Assembly: GCA_011799875.1 (NCBI GenBank)
Contig: CM022301.1
Location: forward strand, 213,301,888-213,365,887
Source: Thinopyrum elongatum
Lineage: Eukaryota; Streptophyta; Magnoliopsida; Poales; Poaceae
Length of the DNA: 64,000 bases
Reading direction: 5' to 3'
Position numbers and translations under genes: made by a program. Below are positions 44,312 through 54,545 of this stretch, piece by piece. The notes under the pieces were generated by a model that was not told where the DNA came from, did not search any database, and worked only from the letters and a program-made list of their open reading frames with translations. The first letter of the stretch is position 1. Each line of letters opens with the position of its first letter.

Positions 44312-44683
44312 AGATGAAAATATGCTTATATATATCTCAATAATATCAAGTTTCCTCTCTATGTGTTGAAAGTTTTGAAGTTATACTTGTTTTGTCTCCC
44401 TATGCTAGTTGATTTTTGCTCCCATAAATTGTTTTCTCACAAAACCCTATGCATAGGGGGTAGGTTACGCTTAAATGTGCTAGTCATATGCTTCATGATG
44501 CTCCCGTTATGTTTCAATTCTTTACTTTTATGTGAGCATCATTAAAATCATCATGCTTAGCTAAAAGTCATTAAATAAAAGAGCTTGTTCGGAGACAACC
44601 CAATACTTATACCTACTATTTTTGTGTGTTCACATGATTAAGCTACTAGAGTAATCATGTTTATAGCTTTTGTTTTAATAAAG

Positions 44684-46110
44684 TGCCAAGTAAAGCCTTT
44701 GGGATAGTGTGGATGATAGTTGACTTGATTCTGTGCAAAAACAGAAACTTTTGCGCCCAGTTCTAGAATTACCATAATTCACTGGGATGTGATAAAGTTC
44801 TGAAATTTTTACACATGAATAATATACAAATTGCCTATGTTTTACCAATTTTTCAGACTTTTTGGAGTTACAGAAGTATGGTCTTTGTTCAGATCATTGC
44901 AGACTATTCTGTTTTTGATAGATTCTGTTTTCGATGCATAGTTTGCTTGTTTGATAGTATCTATGACTTATATTAGTCAATATAAATTGTAGAAATGATA
45001 GGATACATTACGCACTATGTGAGAAAAATTATGAATCTAGTCTTGACAGTACCAAAGTGAATGATTTGCTCTTTATCATACTAACCTATCTCACGAAGTT
45101 CCGTTACGTTTTGTGTGATTGACGTTTTCAAGTTTTGGGTGAGATATAGATATGAGGAGAATAAGGAGTGGCAAGACCCTAAGCTTGGGGATGCCCAAGG
45201 CACCCCAAGGTAATATCTAAGGAAGACCCAAGCATCCAAGCTTGGGGATGCCCCGGATGACATCCCCTCTTTCGTCTTCAACATTGTCGGTAACCTCACT
45301 TGGAGCTATATTCTTATTCGTCGCATGATATATATGTGTTTTGCTTGGAGCATCATTTTATTTTAGTTGGATTTGCTTGATGTGATTTAGAATAATGTTT
45401 TGTATCTTTTATGTCAATAAAAGTGGCAAGAATAGCCTTTACCATGCTCAATTTGCAAGTCTATATGTTGCTGTTTGAAAATAGAACATTTTCTCTATTG
45501 TCTTGAATATTCCTGAAAATTTAGAACATGATAAAATATTGAAAGTTTTATGCAGTAAGCTATGATAAATTTTCTACAATGTGGTAATTTTTCAGAATTT
45601 TTGGAGTTAAAGAAGTATAAATCTTATTTCATCCTTTACAGACTGTTTTGTATAGATAGATTGCTGTTATCTTTGCATTGGTTGCATATGTTTGGTTGTT
45701 TAATGATTATATTTGAGGATAGGAGTATTAAATATGTAGAGCATTTAGTATGCAATGTTAAATAATAATTGTAGATATTTGTTATAGTAGAGAATGATAA
45801 GGGTTTGCACTGATTTATACTAACTTTTCTCAGAAGTTCTGGTTGAGTTTTGTGTGGACGAAGTTTTTTAAGATTTGGGGAAGCCATGATATGAGAGGAA
45901 TTAAGGAGACACAAGAGCTCAAGCTTGGGGATGACCAAGGCATCCCAAGTTAATATTTAAAGAAGTCTCAAGCATCTAAGCTTGGGGATGCCCTGGTAAG
46001 CTGCCCACCTTTCTTCATCAACAACTATTAGTTAGTTTTGGTTGAGCCTAAGTTTATACTTGTTCACATGATATGTGCTACTCTTGCAGTGCCCTTTTAT
46101 TCTTATTTTT
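44684..46110 (+). repeat. 740 bp degenerate tandem duplication in C
   Basis: TTTTTGGAGTTA(C/A)AGAAGTAT at about 44859 and 45598; PPT-like hairpins at 45184 and 45924; both blocks end in a GGAGC/GAGCC...CATGATAT segment. Element B has one copy (29650-30330). Confidence 0.75.
45184..45949 (+). repeat. PPT-like hairpins in C
   Basis: 45184-45209 (CTTGGGG...CCCCAAG), 45244-45267 (GGGGATG/CATCCCC) and 45924-45949 (CTTGGG...CCCAAG). Same motif as the PPT but far from any LTR. Confidence 0.78.
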
Positions 46111-46185
46111 TGTTTGAATAAAATACTTAGATCTGAAAGTTTCTAAATGAGAGAGAGCCCTGACATAGCTACTTAATTATCTAAC

Positions 46186-46266
46186 TACTCATTTGATCTT
46201 CACTTATATCTTTTTGGAGTACTTTGTCATTTACTCTTGTGCTTCACTTATATCCTAAGAGTAAAT
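46186..46266 (+). repeat. Two stem-loops with conserved loop (C)
   Basis: 46186-46221 (TACTC/GAGTA) and 46229-46266 (ATTTACTCTT/AAGAGTAAAT, 10 bp perfect, 18 nt loop). Both loops contain CTTCACTTATAT, as in the B array. Confidence 0.85.
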
Positions 46267-46939
46267 GGTTGAATGAATTTAATATCATAAAGTTAACGCT
46301 ATATGTTCTTCATATGCTTGTACCATGCCTAGTAGTAGTTTCACATTGGGTTTAGAAAGTAAAATTTGTTGAAGTTTGACAATCACAATATTGGTCATAC
46401 AAGCAATTCATGAATGATTAGTATATGGAAGAGAAATTTCACATACAAATATATTATCTTGGACATCTTTTATGAATGTGAATACCCATTAATTATTTTC
46501 AAACTTGAGCAAATTAGTTGAAGTTGGACAAGGAAGATAACGTAATGAGTTATGGTTGGGTATATTTGCATAGAAGTTATATTGTTATGGATCCTCCAAC
46601 ATGTGGTGCTTGTTTAGAATCTCTTGCTAGCCAAAATTTCTGTACTAAGCGGGAATACTGCTTGTGCATCCAAATCCTTGAGCCAAGTTTCTTCCATGAG
46701 TATCCATCATATCTACCTATATATGGTATCCTGCAGTTCCAAGTAAATTTGCACGTGCCATCTCTAAAACCTTCAAATAAACATCTGTTTTGTGTGCCCG
46801 TACCGCCCATGGAGCGACGGGGCGGTCAGTATCTTCCATGCTAAGTAGGTTATTATCATGATGGGTGTTTATTCTTGTCCTTGCATGAGAGAGGCTGGTA
46901 TAAGGGATGCCCAATCCCATCAATAAAAAAATAAAAAAA

Positions 46940-46941
<2 letters not shown>

Positions 46942-46977
<36 letters not shown>
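46942..46977 (+). repeat. (AT)n microsatellite
   Basis: About 18 perfect AT dinucleotides. Confidence 0.97.
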
Positions 46978-46979
<2 letters not shown>

Positions 46980-47418
46980 AAATAAACGCCCCCATAAAAG
47001 TTTATTGTTTGGAGGGGACCCGTGAATTTGGCTAGCCATGGCTTGTGATTGTATGGTTGAGGGGGAGTAAAATTTTCGTTTCTGCATGGGAACTGCCAAT
47101 GATGTGTTTAGCCTGGAAGATATTGAATACCTTATTCGTTATGTTGACAGGAAAAGCACACCACTCAGAATGTATTCATCTCTCTTTTAAGCAATGAGCT
47201 CTCGCACCTCTGCAAATCCATGTTGCCCTCTGCGAAGAGCTTATCTTTTATTTTTTCTGTTAATTTTATTTTTGTTGAGTTAATTTCTTATTCCAACCTA
47301 TTCTTTAGTTGGCAAGCATCATGTGGTGGGGAAAGATCCAGGCATATACGGCCATTCAAATATATTTGATCATGAATTATTATTGTTGACTTATCTGTAT
47401 GATAAATGAGTTGGGAGG

Positions 47419-48923
47419 TGATACGTCCATCTTGCATGATGATTTCCTACTGTTATTTATAATGTTTTTATGCATAATAATGCTTTTTGGAGTATTTCTA
47501 ATGCCTTTTCTCTCATAATATGCAATGTTTATACAAAGAGGGAGAATGCCGATAGTTGGAATTCTGGACCTGAAAAAGCTATGCCAGAGTTACCTATTCT
47601 GCACATCTCCAAATGAGCTGAAAATTTACAGAGAATTATTTTGCAATATATGAAAAATATTGGAGCAAATAACTACCAGAGGGGGCCCACCAGGTCGGCA
47701 CAACCCACCTGGGCGCGCTAGGGAGCCCAGGCGCGCCCTGGTGGGTAGTGCCCTCCTCGGCCCACCTCCGGTGCCCATCTTCTAGTATATAGGTCATTTT
47801 GACCTAGAAGAAATAAGGAGAGGATTTTCGGGACGAAGCGCCGCCTTCTCGAGGCGGAACTTGGGCAGGAGCACTTTTGCCTCCGGCGGAGTGATTCCGC
47901 CAGGGGAACTTCCCTCCCGGAGGGGGAAATCATCGCCATCGTCATCACCAACAACTCTCCCATCTTTTGGAGGACCATCTCCATCAACATCTTCAATAGC
48001 ACCATCTCCTCTCAAACCCTAGTTCATCTCTTGTGTTCAATCTTTGTACCGAAACCTTAGATTGGTACTTGTGGGTGACTAGTAGTGTTGATTGCATCAA
48101 GTAGTTGATCACTATATGGTTTATTTGGTGGAAGATTATATGTTCAGATCCATTATGCTATTTAATACCCCTCTGATCTTGAGCATGATTATCATTTCTG
48201 AGTAGTTACTTTTGTTCTTGAGGTCACGGGAGAAGTCATGTTGCAAGTAATTATGTGTTCGATATTTTGATGATATGTATGTTGTGATTCCCTTAGTGGT
48301 GTCATGTGAACGTCGACTACATGACACTTCACCATCTTTGGGCCTAAGGGAATGCATTGTGGAGTAGTTATTAGATGATGGATTCCTAGAGTGATAGAAG
48401 CTTAAACCCTAGTTTAAGCGCTACTTCGTAAGGGACCGATTTGGATCCAAAAGTTTAATGCTATGGTTAGATTTTATATTAATACTTTTCTCGTAGTTAC
48501 GGATGCTTGCGAGGGGGTTAATCATAATTAGGAGGTTTGTTCAAGTAAGAACAGCACCTAAGCACCGACCCACCCACATATCAAATTATCAAAGTAGCGA
48601 ACATGAATTAAGCCAACGTGATGAAAGTGATATGGTGAAATTCCCGTGAACCCTCAAGAACGCTTTGCTTATTATAACAGACCGTTTTGGCATGTCCTTT
48701 GCCTCAAAAGGATTGGGCTACCTTGCTGCACTTTATTTACCATTACCGTTACTTGCTTGTTACAAATTATCTTGCTATCAAACGACTTGTTACCGGCAAC
48801 TTCAGTGCATGCAGACATTACCTTGCTGAAAACCACTTGTTATTTCCTTCTGCTCCTCGTTGGGTTCGACACTCTTACTTATCGAAAGGACTATGATTGA
48901 TCCCCTATACTTGTGGGTCATCA
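47419..48923 (+). mobile_element. 5' LTR of D
   Basis: 1505 bp, TGATACGTCCATC start, ...GGGTCATCA end. Homologous to LTR A. Hairpin 47697-47752 and TATATAGG at 47786. Confidence 0.92.
47697..47752. repeat. GC-rich U3 hairpin, LTR D
   Basis: Arms 47697-47718 and 47731-47752, 20 of 22 paired, 12 nt loop; TATA box 34 bp downstream. Confidence 0.88.
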
Positions 48924-48934
48924 AGGCTCTTTTC

Positions 48935-48952
48935 CGGCGTTGTTGCTGGGGA
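48935..48952 (+). promoter_or_regulatory. Primer-binding site of D (mutated)
   Basis: CGGCGTTGTTGCTGGGGA, four changes from the TGGCGCCGTTGCCGGGGA type, mostly C-to-T, consistent with decay by cytosine deamination. Confidence 0.8.
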
Positions 48953-49015
48953 GTGAAGCGCTCTTGGTAAGGAAAAATTATTACTACGTGCTGAAATTTA
49001 GTGTCACTTGCTACT

Positions 49016-50185
49016 ATGGAGAACCATCCTTTGAGGGGTTTGTTCGGCGTATCTTCACCTCGACCGGAACCACAATTAGTTGCCCCTCAACCAACTGCAC
49101 CTACTGAAAATATTGGTTATGAAATACCTTCGGGTATGATAGAACAACTGCTAGCTAATCCTTATGTAGGAGATGGAACTGAACATCATGATATGCACTT
49201 GATATATGTGGATGAAATTTGTGGATTGTTTAAGCTTGCAGGTTTATCCGGAGATGAAGCTAAGAAGAAGGTTTTCCCTTTATCTTCGAAGGGAAAAGCA
49301 TTGACATGGTATAGGCTATGCAATGATATTGGATCTTGGAACTGGAATCGATTGAAATTGGAATTTCACCAAAAAAATTATCCTATGCATCTAGTTCATT
49401 GTGATCGGAATTATATATATAATTTTTTGCGTCATGAAGGAGAAAGTATCGCTCTAGCTTGGGGGAGGCTTAAGTCAATGTTATATTCATGCCCCAATCA
49501 TGAGCTCTCTAGAGAAATTATCATTCAGAATCTCTATGCTCGGCTTTCTCATAATGATCAATCCATGCTCGATACTTCTTGTACTGGTTCTTTTATGATG
49601 AAGACTATTGAATTCAAGTGGGATCTCTTAGAAAGAATTAAACGCAACTCTGAAGATTGGGAACTCGACGAAGGTAAAGAGTCAGGTATTAAGCTCAAGT
49701 TTGATTGTGTTAAATCTTTTTTGAATACCGAAGCTTTTCAGAAGTTTAGCTCTAAATATGGAGTTGACTCTGAGATAGTAGCTTCTTTCTGTGAATCATT
49801 TGCTACTCATGTTGATCTCCCTAAGGAGAAGTGGTTTAAATATCACCCACCTATTAAAGAGGAAATTAAAGAACCGGTCATAGCTAAAGATGAAACTATT
49901 ATTTACAAGTTTGATCCAGTTGTGCCTACTGCTTACATTGAAAAGCCACCCTTCCCGGTTAAGATAAAAAAGCATGCTAAGGTTTCAACTGTGGTTCGCA
50001 AAAGCAATATTAGAGCACCTAAACCATCTGACCAAATTAAAGTAGAACATAGTGTTGCTATGGTTAAAGATCTCCTGGTAGAAAATATTGATGGACATGT
50101 TATTTACTTCGGTGATGAAGCTGCTAGAATTGCCAAACCCGATGAAAAAGATAAACATATACCTGTTGTTGGCATGTTAAAATAG
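49016..50185 (+). CDS. gag of element D
   Basis: 389-residue frame starting MENHPLRGLF (an earlier GTG at 49001 is not needed). Pro-rich N-terminus, then the gag core: LFKLAGLSGDEAKKKVFPLS, ALTWYRLCNDIGSWNWNRLKLEFHQK, ESIALAWGRLKSM. These are characteristic of Athila-type gag. The C-terminal half is Lys-rich (KIKKHAKVSTVVRK) without a CCHC knuckle. It encodes the particle protein. The frame ends in a TAG where the protease follows in another frame, so a frameshift separates gag from pol; whether this is mutation or programmed cannot be told from one copy. Confidence 0.85.
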   Translation: MENHPLRGLFGVSSPRPEPQLVAPQPTAPTENIGYEIPSGMIEQLLANPYVGDGTEHHDMHLIYVDEICGLFKLAGLSGDEAKKKVFPLSSKGKALTWYRLCNDIGSWNWNRLKLEFHQKNYPMHLVHCDRNYIYNFLRHEGESIALAWGRLKSMLYSCPNHELSREIIIQNLYARLSHNDQSMLDTSCTGSFMMKTIEFKWDLLERIKRNSEDWELDEGKESGIKLKFDCVKSFLNTEAFQKFSSKYGVDSEIVASFCESFATHVDLPKEKWFKYHPPIKEEIKEPVIAKDETIIYKFDPVVPTAYIEKPPFPVKIKKHAKVSTVVRKSNIRAPKPSDQIKVEHSVAMVKDLLVENIDGHVIYFGDEAARIAKPDEKDKHIPVVGMLK

Positions 50186-52487
50186 GAGATCATTGTTATC
50201 ATGGTTTATGTGACTTGGATTCTAGCGTAAGTGCTATTCCTTTTACTTTATATCAAGAAATTATGAATGAAATAGCACCCGCTGAAATAGAAGACATAGA
50301 TGTTACTATTAAACTTGCTAATAGAGACACCATCACACCACTTGGGATTGTTAGAGATGTTGAAGTCTTGTGTGGGAAAATAAAATATCCTACTGATTTT
50401 CTATTTATTGGTTCCCCACAAGATGACTTTTGACCCATTATCTTTGGTAGACCTTTCTTGAACACCGTCAATGCTAAAATAGATTGTAAGAAACAAATTG
50501 TCGGTGTCAGCTTTGGTGATGAGTCTCATGAATTTAATTTTTCCAAGTTTAATAGACAACCCCATAAGAAAGAATTACCTAGTAAGGACAAAATAATTGG
50601 TCTTGCTTCTATTGCCGTGCCTCCTACAGATATGCTAGAACAATATTTGCTAGACCATGAAAATGATATGCATATGCACGAAAGGAATGAAATAGATAAA
50701 ATTTTCTTCGAACAACGACCTCTGATCAAACATAGTTTGCCTATTGAAACTCTCGGAGGTCCTCCTCCACCCAAGGGTGATCCTGTGTTTGAATTGAAAC
50801 AATTACCTGACACTTTGAAATATGCTTATCTTGATGAGAAAAAGATATATCCTGTTATTATTAGTGATAACCTTTCAGAACATGAAGAAGAAATATTATT
50901 AAAAACCCCGAGGAAGCACCGTGCTGCTATTGGATATACTCTTGATGATCTTAAGGGCATTAGTCCCACTCTCTGTCAGCACAAGATTAATATGGAACCT
51001 GATGCTAAACCCATTGTTGATCATCAACGACAATTGAATCCTAAGATGAAAGAAGTGGTAAGAACTCAAATATTAAAGCTTCTGGAAGCAGGTATCATCT
51101 ATCCCATAGTTGATAGTAGATGGGTAAGTCCCGTTCATTGTGTCCCTAAGAAAGGAGGTATCACTCTTGTCCCTAATGATAAAAATGACCTTATTCCACA
51201 AAGAATTGTTACTGGCTATAGAATGGTAATTGATTTTAGAAAATTAAATAAAGCTACTAGAAAAGATCGTTACCCTCTGCCTTTTCTTGATCAAATGTTG
51301 GAAAGATTATCTAAGCACACACTTTTGCTTTCTCGATGGATATTGTGGTTTCTCTCAAATACCTGTTTCACAACCTGATCAAGAGAAAACCACTTTTACT
51401 TGCCCTTTCGGAACTTATGCTTATAGACGTATGCCTTTTGGCTTATGCAATGCACCTGCTACTTTTCAAAGGTGTATGACTGCTATATTCTCTAATTTTT
51501 GTGAAAAGATTGTTGAGATTTTCATGGATGATTTTTCTGTTTATGGAACTTCTTTTGATGATTGCTTAAGCAACCTTGATCGAGTTTTGCAGAGATGTGA
51601 GCTAACTAATCTTGTGTTGAATTGGGAGAAGTGCCACTTTATGGTTAATGAAGGTATTGTCTTGGGGCATAAAATTTCTGAACGAGGTATTGAGGTGGAC
51701 AAAGCTAAAGTTGATGCAATTGAGAAAATGCCATGTCCTAGAGATATTAAAGGTATTCGTAGTTTCCTTGGTCATGCTGGTTTCTATAGGAGGTTTATTA
51801 AAGACTTCTCTAAAATTTCTAGGCCTCTTACAAATCTTTTACAAAAGGATGTTCCATTTGTTTTTGATGATGGCTGTGTAGAAGCCTTTGAAACACTTAA
51901 GAAAGCCTTAATTTCTGCACCTATTGTCCAACCACCTGATTGGAACTTGCCATTTGAAATTATGTGTGATGCTAGTGATTATGCTGTTAGTGCTGTTCTA
52001 GGACAAAGAGTTGATAAGAAATTAAATGTTATCCATTATGCTAGCAAAACTCTGGACAGTGCCCAAAGAAATTATGCTACTACTGAAAACGAATTTTTAG
52101 TAGTCGTATTTGCTTGTGAAATTCAGATCTTATATTGTTGACTTCAAAGTAACGGTTCACATTGATCATGCTGCTATAAAATATCTTATGGAAAAGAAAG
52201 ATGCTAAACCTAGACTCATTAGGTGGGTTCACTTGCTACAAGAATTTGATTTACATATCACTGGTAGAAAAGGAGCTGAGAACCCCATAGCTGATAACTT
52301 GTCTAGGTTAGAGAATATCCTTGATGACCCACTACCTATTGATGATAGCTTTCCTGATGAACAACTAGCTGCAATAAATGTTTCTCATAATACTCCTTGG
52401 TATGCTAACTATGCAAATTATATTGTTGCTAAATATATACCACCTAGTTTCACATACCAACAAACGAAAAATTCTTCTATGATTTAA
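50186..52487 (+). pseudogene. Protease, reverse transcriptase and RNase H of D
   Basis: Protease near 50207-50470: CDLDSSVSAIP (usual Gly of the D-x-G-S/A-S site is Asp) and IIFGRPFL, with a TGA at 50431-50433 between. RT: SPVHCVPKKGG, YRMVIDFRKLNKAT, DGYCGFSQIPV, YRRMPFGLCNAPATFQRCM and the catalytic FMDD at 51521-51532, then FLGHAGFYRRFIKDFS. RNase [39 protein letters not shown], then ADNLSRLE. Two apparent 2 bp deletions shift the frame, in a CA run near 51320 and near 52115. Related elements need these enzymes to copy RNA into DNA; this copy is inactive. Confidence 0.92.
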
Positions 52488-53664
52488 GACATTACTTTTG
52501 GGATGAATCACATCTTTATAAAGAAGGAGTAGATGGTATTATTAGACGATGTGTACCTGAGCATGAATAGGAACAAATCCTACGGAAATGTCACTCCAAA
52601 GCTTATGGAGGGCATCATGCGGGAGATAGGACTGCTCACAGGTACCGCAATCTGGTTTTTATTGGCCTACTCTTTTCAAGGATGCCCGTAAGTTTGTTTT
52701 ATCTTGTGATGAATGTCAAAGAATTGATAATATTGGTAAGCGTCAAGAAATGCCTATGAATTATTCACTTGCTGTTGAACCATTTGATGTCTGGGGTTTT
52801 GATTAGGGACCTTTTCCTTCTTCTAATGGGTATACTCATATTTTGGTTGCTGTTGATTATGTTACTAAGTGGGTAGAAGTTATTCCAACTAGTAGTGCTG
52901 ATCACAACACTTCCATTAATATGCTTAAAGAAGTTATTTTCCCAAGGTTTGAAGTCCCTAGATATTTAATGATTGATGGTGGTTCACACTTTATTCATGG
53001 TGCTTTCCGCAAAATGCTTCCTAAATATGATGTTAACCATAGAATTGCATCACCCTATCATCCTCAATCTAGTGGTCAAGTTGAACTTAGAAATAGAGAA
53101 ACAAAGTTGATATTACAAAAAACTGTTAATAGGTCCCGAAAGAATTGGTCTAAGAAGTTGGATGATGCACTTTGGGCCTACAGAACAGCTTATAAAAATC
53201 CTATGGGTATGTCTCCCTATAAAATGGTCTATGGAAAAGCTTGTCATTTACCTCTTGAGTTAGAACATAAAGCGTATTGGGCAATTAAGGAACTCAACTA
53301 TGATTTCAAACTTGCCGGAGAAAAGAGGTTATTTGATATTAGCTCATTAGATGAATGGAGAACCCAAGCTTACGAAAATGCCAAACTGTTTAAAGAAAAG
53401 GTTAAAAGATGGCATGACAAAAGAATCCAAAAGTGGGAACCCAAAGTAGGAGAATATGTTCTTTTGTACAACTCTCATTTCAGATTCTGTGTAGGAAAAC
53501 TTCTCTCTAAATGGGAAGGACCATATATCATCGAGGAAGTTTATCGCTCTGGAGCTATCAAGATCAATAATGCCGAAGGTACTAACCTGAAGGTAGTAAA
53601 TGGACAAAGAATTAAACACTATATCTCATGTACGCCTATTAATGTTGAAAGCAATATTATTTAA
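52488..53664 (+). pseudogene. Integrase of D
   Basis: The zinc-binding segment (52488-52720) is broken by a TAG near 52568 and a frame change near 52660 (CDEC still readable near 52710). A TAG lies at 52804. The core is open from 52843: VAVDYVTKW (first Asp), LMIDGGSHF (second Asp) and QVELRNRE (Glu), so the D-D-E residues remain. The C-terminal part WEPKVGEYVLL / SKWEGPYIIEEVYRSGAIKI matches the Gypsy integrase tail. Ends at 53664. Confidence 0.92.
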
Positions 53665-53729
53665 ACCATGACACCGGAGGAACACATAAAAGAAACCTTC
53701 CAGAACACTCCAGAATAACTGAAAAAGAG

Positions 53730-53990
53730 GAGGTACGTGATACGGTAAGTAAACGGACTCCGAAAAATCCGCAAAAATATTTTCTATCAGTTTTGGAGTA
53801 TTACAAAAATTAGGAAAATAAGAAACAAACAGGAAGGCACCCGAGTGGGGCACAAGACACCAGGGCGCGCCTCGGCCCCCTGGCGTGCCCAGGTGGGTTG
53901 TGCCCACCTCGGGAACCTTCCCGACTCCATGTTCCTCCCATTTGCTTGTTTCCCAAGATAAAAAATCTTTATATACCCCCCGAACGTATT
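53730..53990 (+). promoter_or_regulatory. U3-like module between integrase and ORF3 of D
   Basis: AAACGGACTCC (53752) followed by A/T-rich sequence, a GC-rich hairpin (53840-53913) and TTATATACC at 53970. The same order is seen in the LTRs (in B: AAACGGAGTCC, hairpin, TATAAATA). Suggests an internal promoter for ORF3. Confidence 0.5.
53840..53913. repeat. GC-rich hairpin inside D, upstream of ORF3
   Basis: Arms 53840-53871 and 53882-53913 pair over about 26 of 32 positions, 10 nt loop. The inner sequence CACAAGACACCAGGGCGCGC is identical to that in LTR B. Confidence 0.88.
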
Positions 53991-54055
53991 AACCACCATA
54001 TCACGGAGAAGTCTTCTATTCTTCTTTCTTGCTGTTGTCTGGCAGATCTGAAAAT

Positions 54056-54478
54056 ATGTCATCTCAAGACTCGGAGGGTGAGAGCTATGTTGCTGACTAT
54101 ATTGCAAACCCCAACATTTACGGAGATGTGGAACATTATGGTTGGACCACGGAGGAAGAGGAAGACTATGATCTGAAAGGGAAAGAAGAGACAAGCTCGG
54201 ACGAAGATGAAGTTCCATTATCCCAACCTGGGGACATGCACGTGGAATTCAAGAAGTCAAGTCTCCCTAATAAAGCAAAGAAACCTAAGATCCAGTTTAT
54301 CCCTTTTCGTCTCTTGCAGGAAAATAAGCAGGAATTATGCAAAAAGATATTAAAGCTTGAGCAGGAGATTGATGATTTGAGGGAGGAAAATTCCATCCTC
54401 AAACATAAGTTGAGGAAGAAGGACACTCCTATTGCATCACCACCACCATCATCATCTTCCCCACCAAAGCAAACTTGA
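54056..54478 (+). CDS. ORF3 of element D (small acidic coiled-coil protein)
   Basis: 140-residue intact frame starting MSSQDSEGESY. Acidic first half (residues 1-60), basic middle (KKSSLPNKAKKPKIQ, about 72-86), a clear leucine/isoleucine heptad coiled coil (about 95-125, KILKLEQEIDDLREENSILK) and a Pro/Ser tail ending in PPKQT. No signal peptide or membrane helix. Same architecture as ORF3 of A. It is one of the few undamaged frames in D, together with gag and the integrase core. Function unknown; candidates are an RNA- or gag-binding cofactor. Confidence 0.6.
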   Translation: MSSQDSEGESYVADYIANPNIYGDVEHYGWTTEEEEDYDLKGKEETSSDEDEVPLSQPGDMHVEFKKSSLPNKAKKPKIQFIPFRLLQENKQELCKKILKLEQEIDDLREENSILKHKLRKKDTPIASPPPSSSSPPKQT

Positions 54479-54486
54479 GTTCATGG

Positions 54487-54545
54487 TATGGGCACTCCCC
54501 TTGGCTTGTGCCAAGCTTGGGGGAGGTGCCCCGGTATCGTATCAT
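54487..54545 (+). repeat. Conserved hairpin block after ORF3 (element D)
   Basis: CTTGGC-TTGT-GCCAAG and GGGG...CCCC hairpins, nearly identical to 18040-18097 in A. Confidence 0.75.

Larger units (their letters stand above)
24967..47418 (+). mobile_element. Element C, non-autonomous Athila-like retrotransposon split by B, CACTA2 and D
   Basis: 5' LTR 24967-25610 plus 33592-34587 (about 1640 bp once B is removed), PBS 34598-34615, internal ORF split at 34990/43850, long non-coding 3' region to 47418, where D is inserted. The 3' LTR should lie beyond the window. No gag zinc knuckle, RT or integrase is seen, so it would need help from another element. Confidence 0.8.
44312..47418 (+). other. 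Long non-coding 3' region of C
   Basis: About 3.1 kb without a gene. Contains a 14 bp palindrome (44445-44458), a 740 bp degenerate duplication (44684-45420 and 45424-46160), PPT-like hairpins, two stem-loops of the B type (46186-46266), a small conserved frame (46518-46844) and an AT microsatellite. Ends where D is inserted after GGAGG. Confidence 0.7.
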
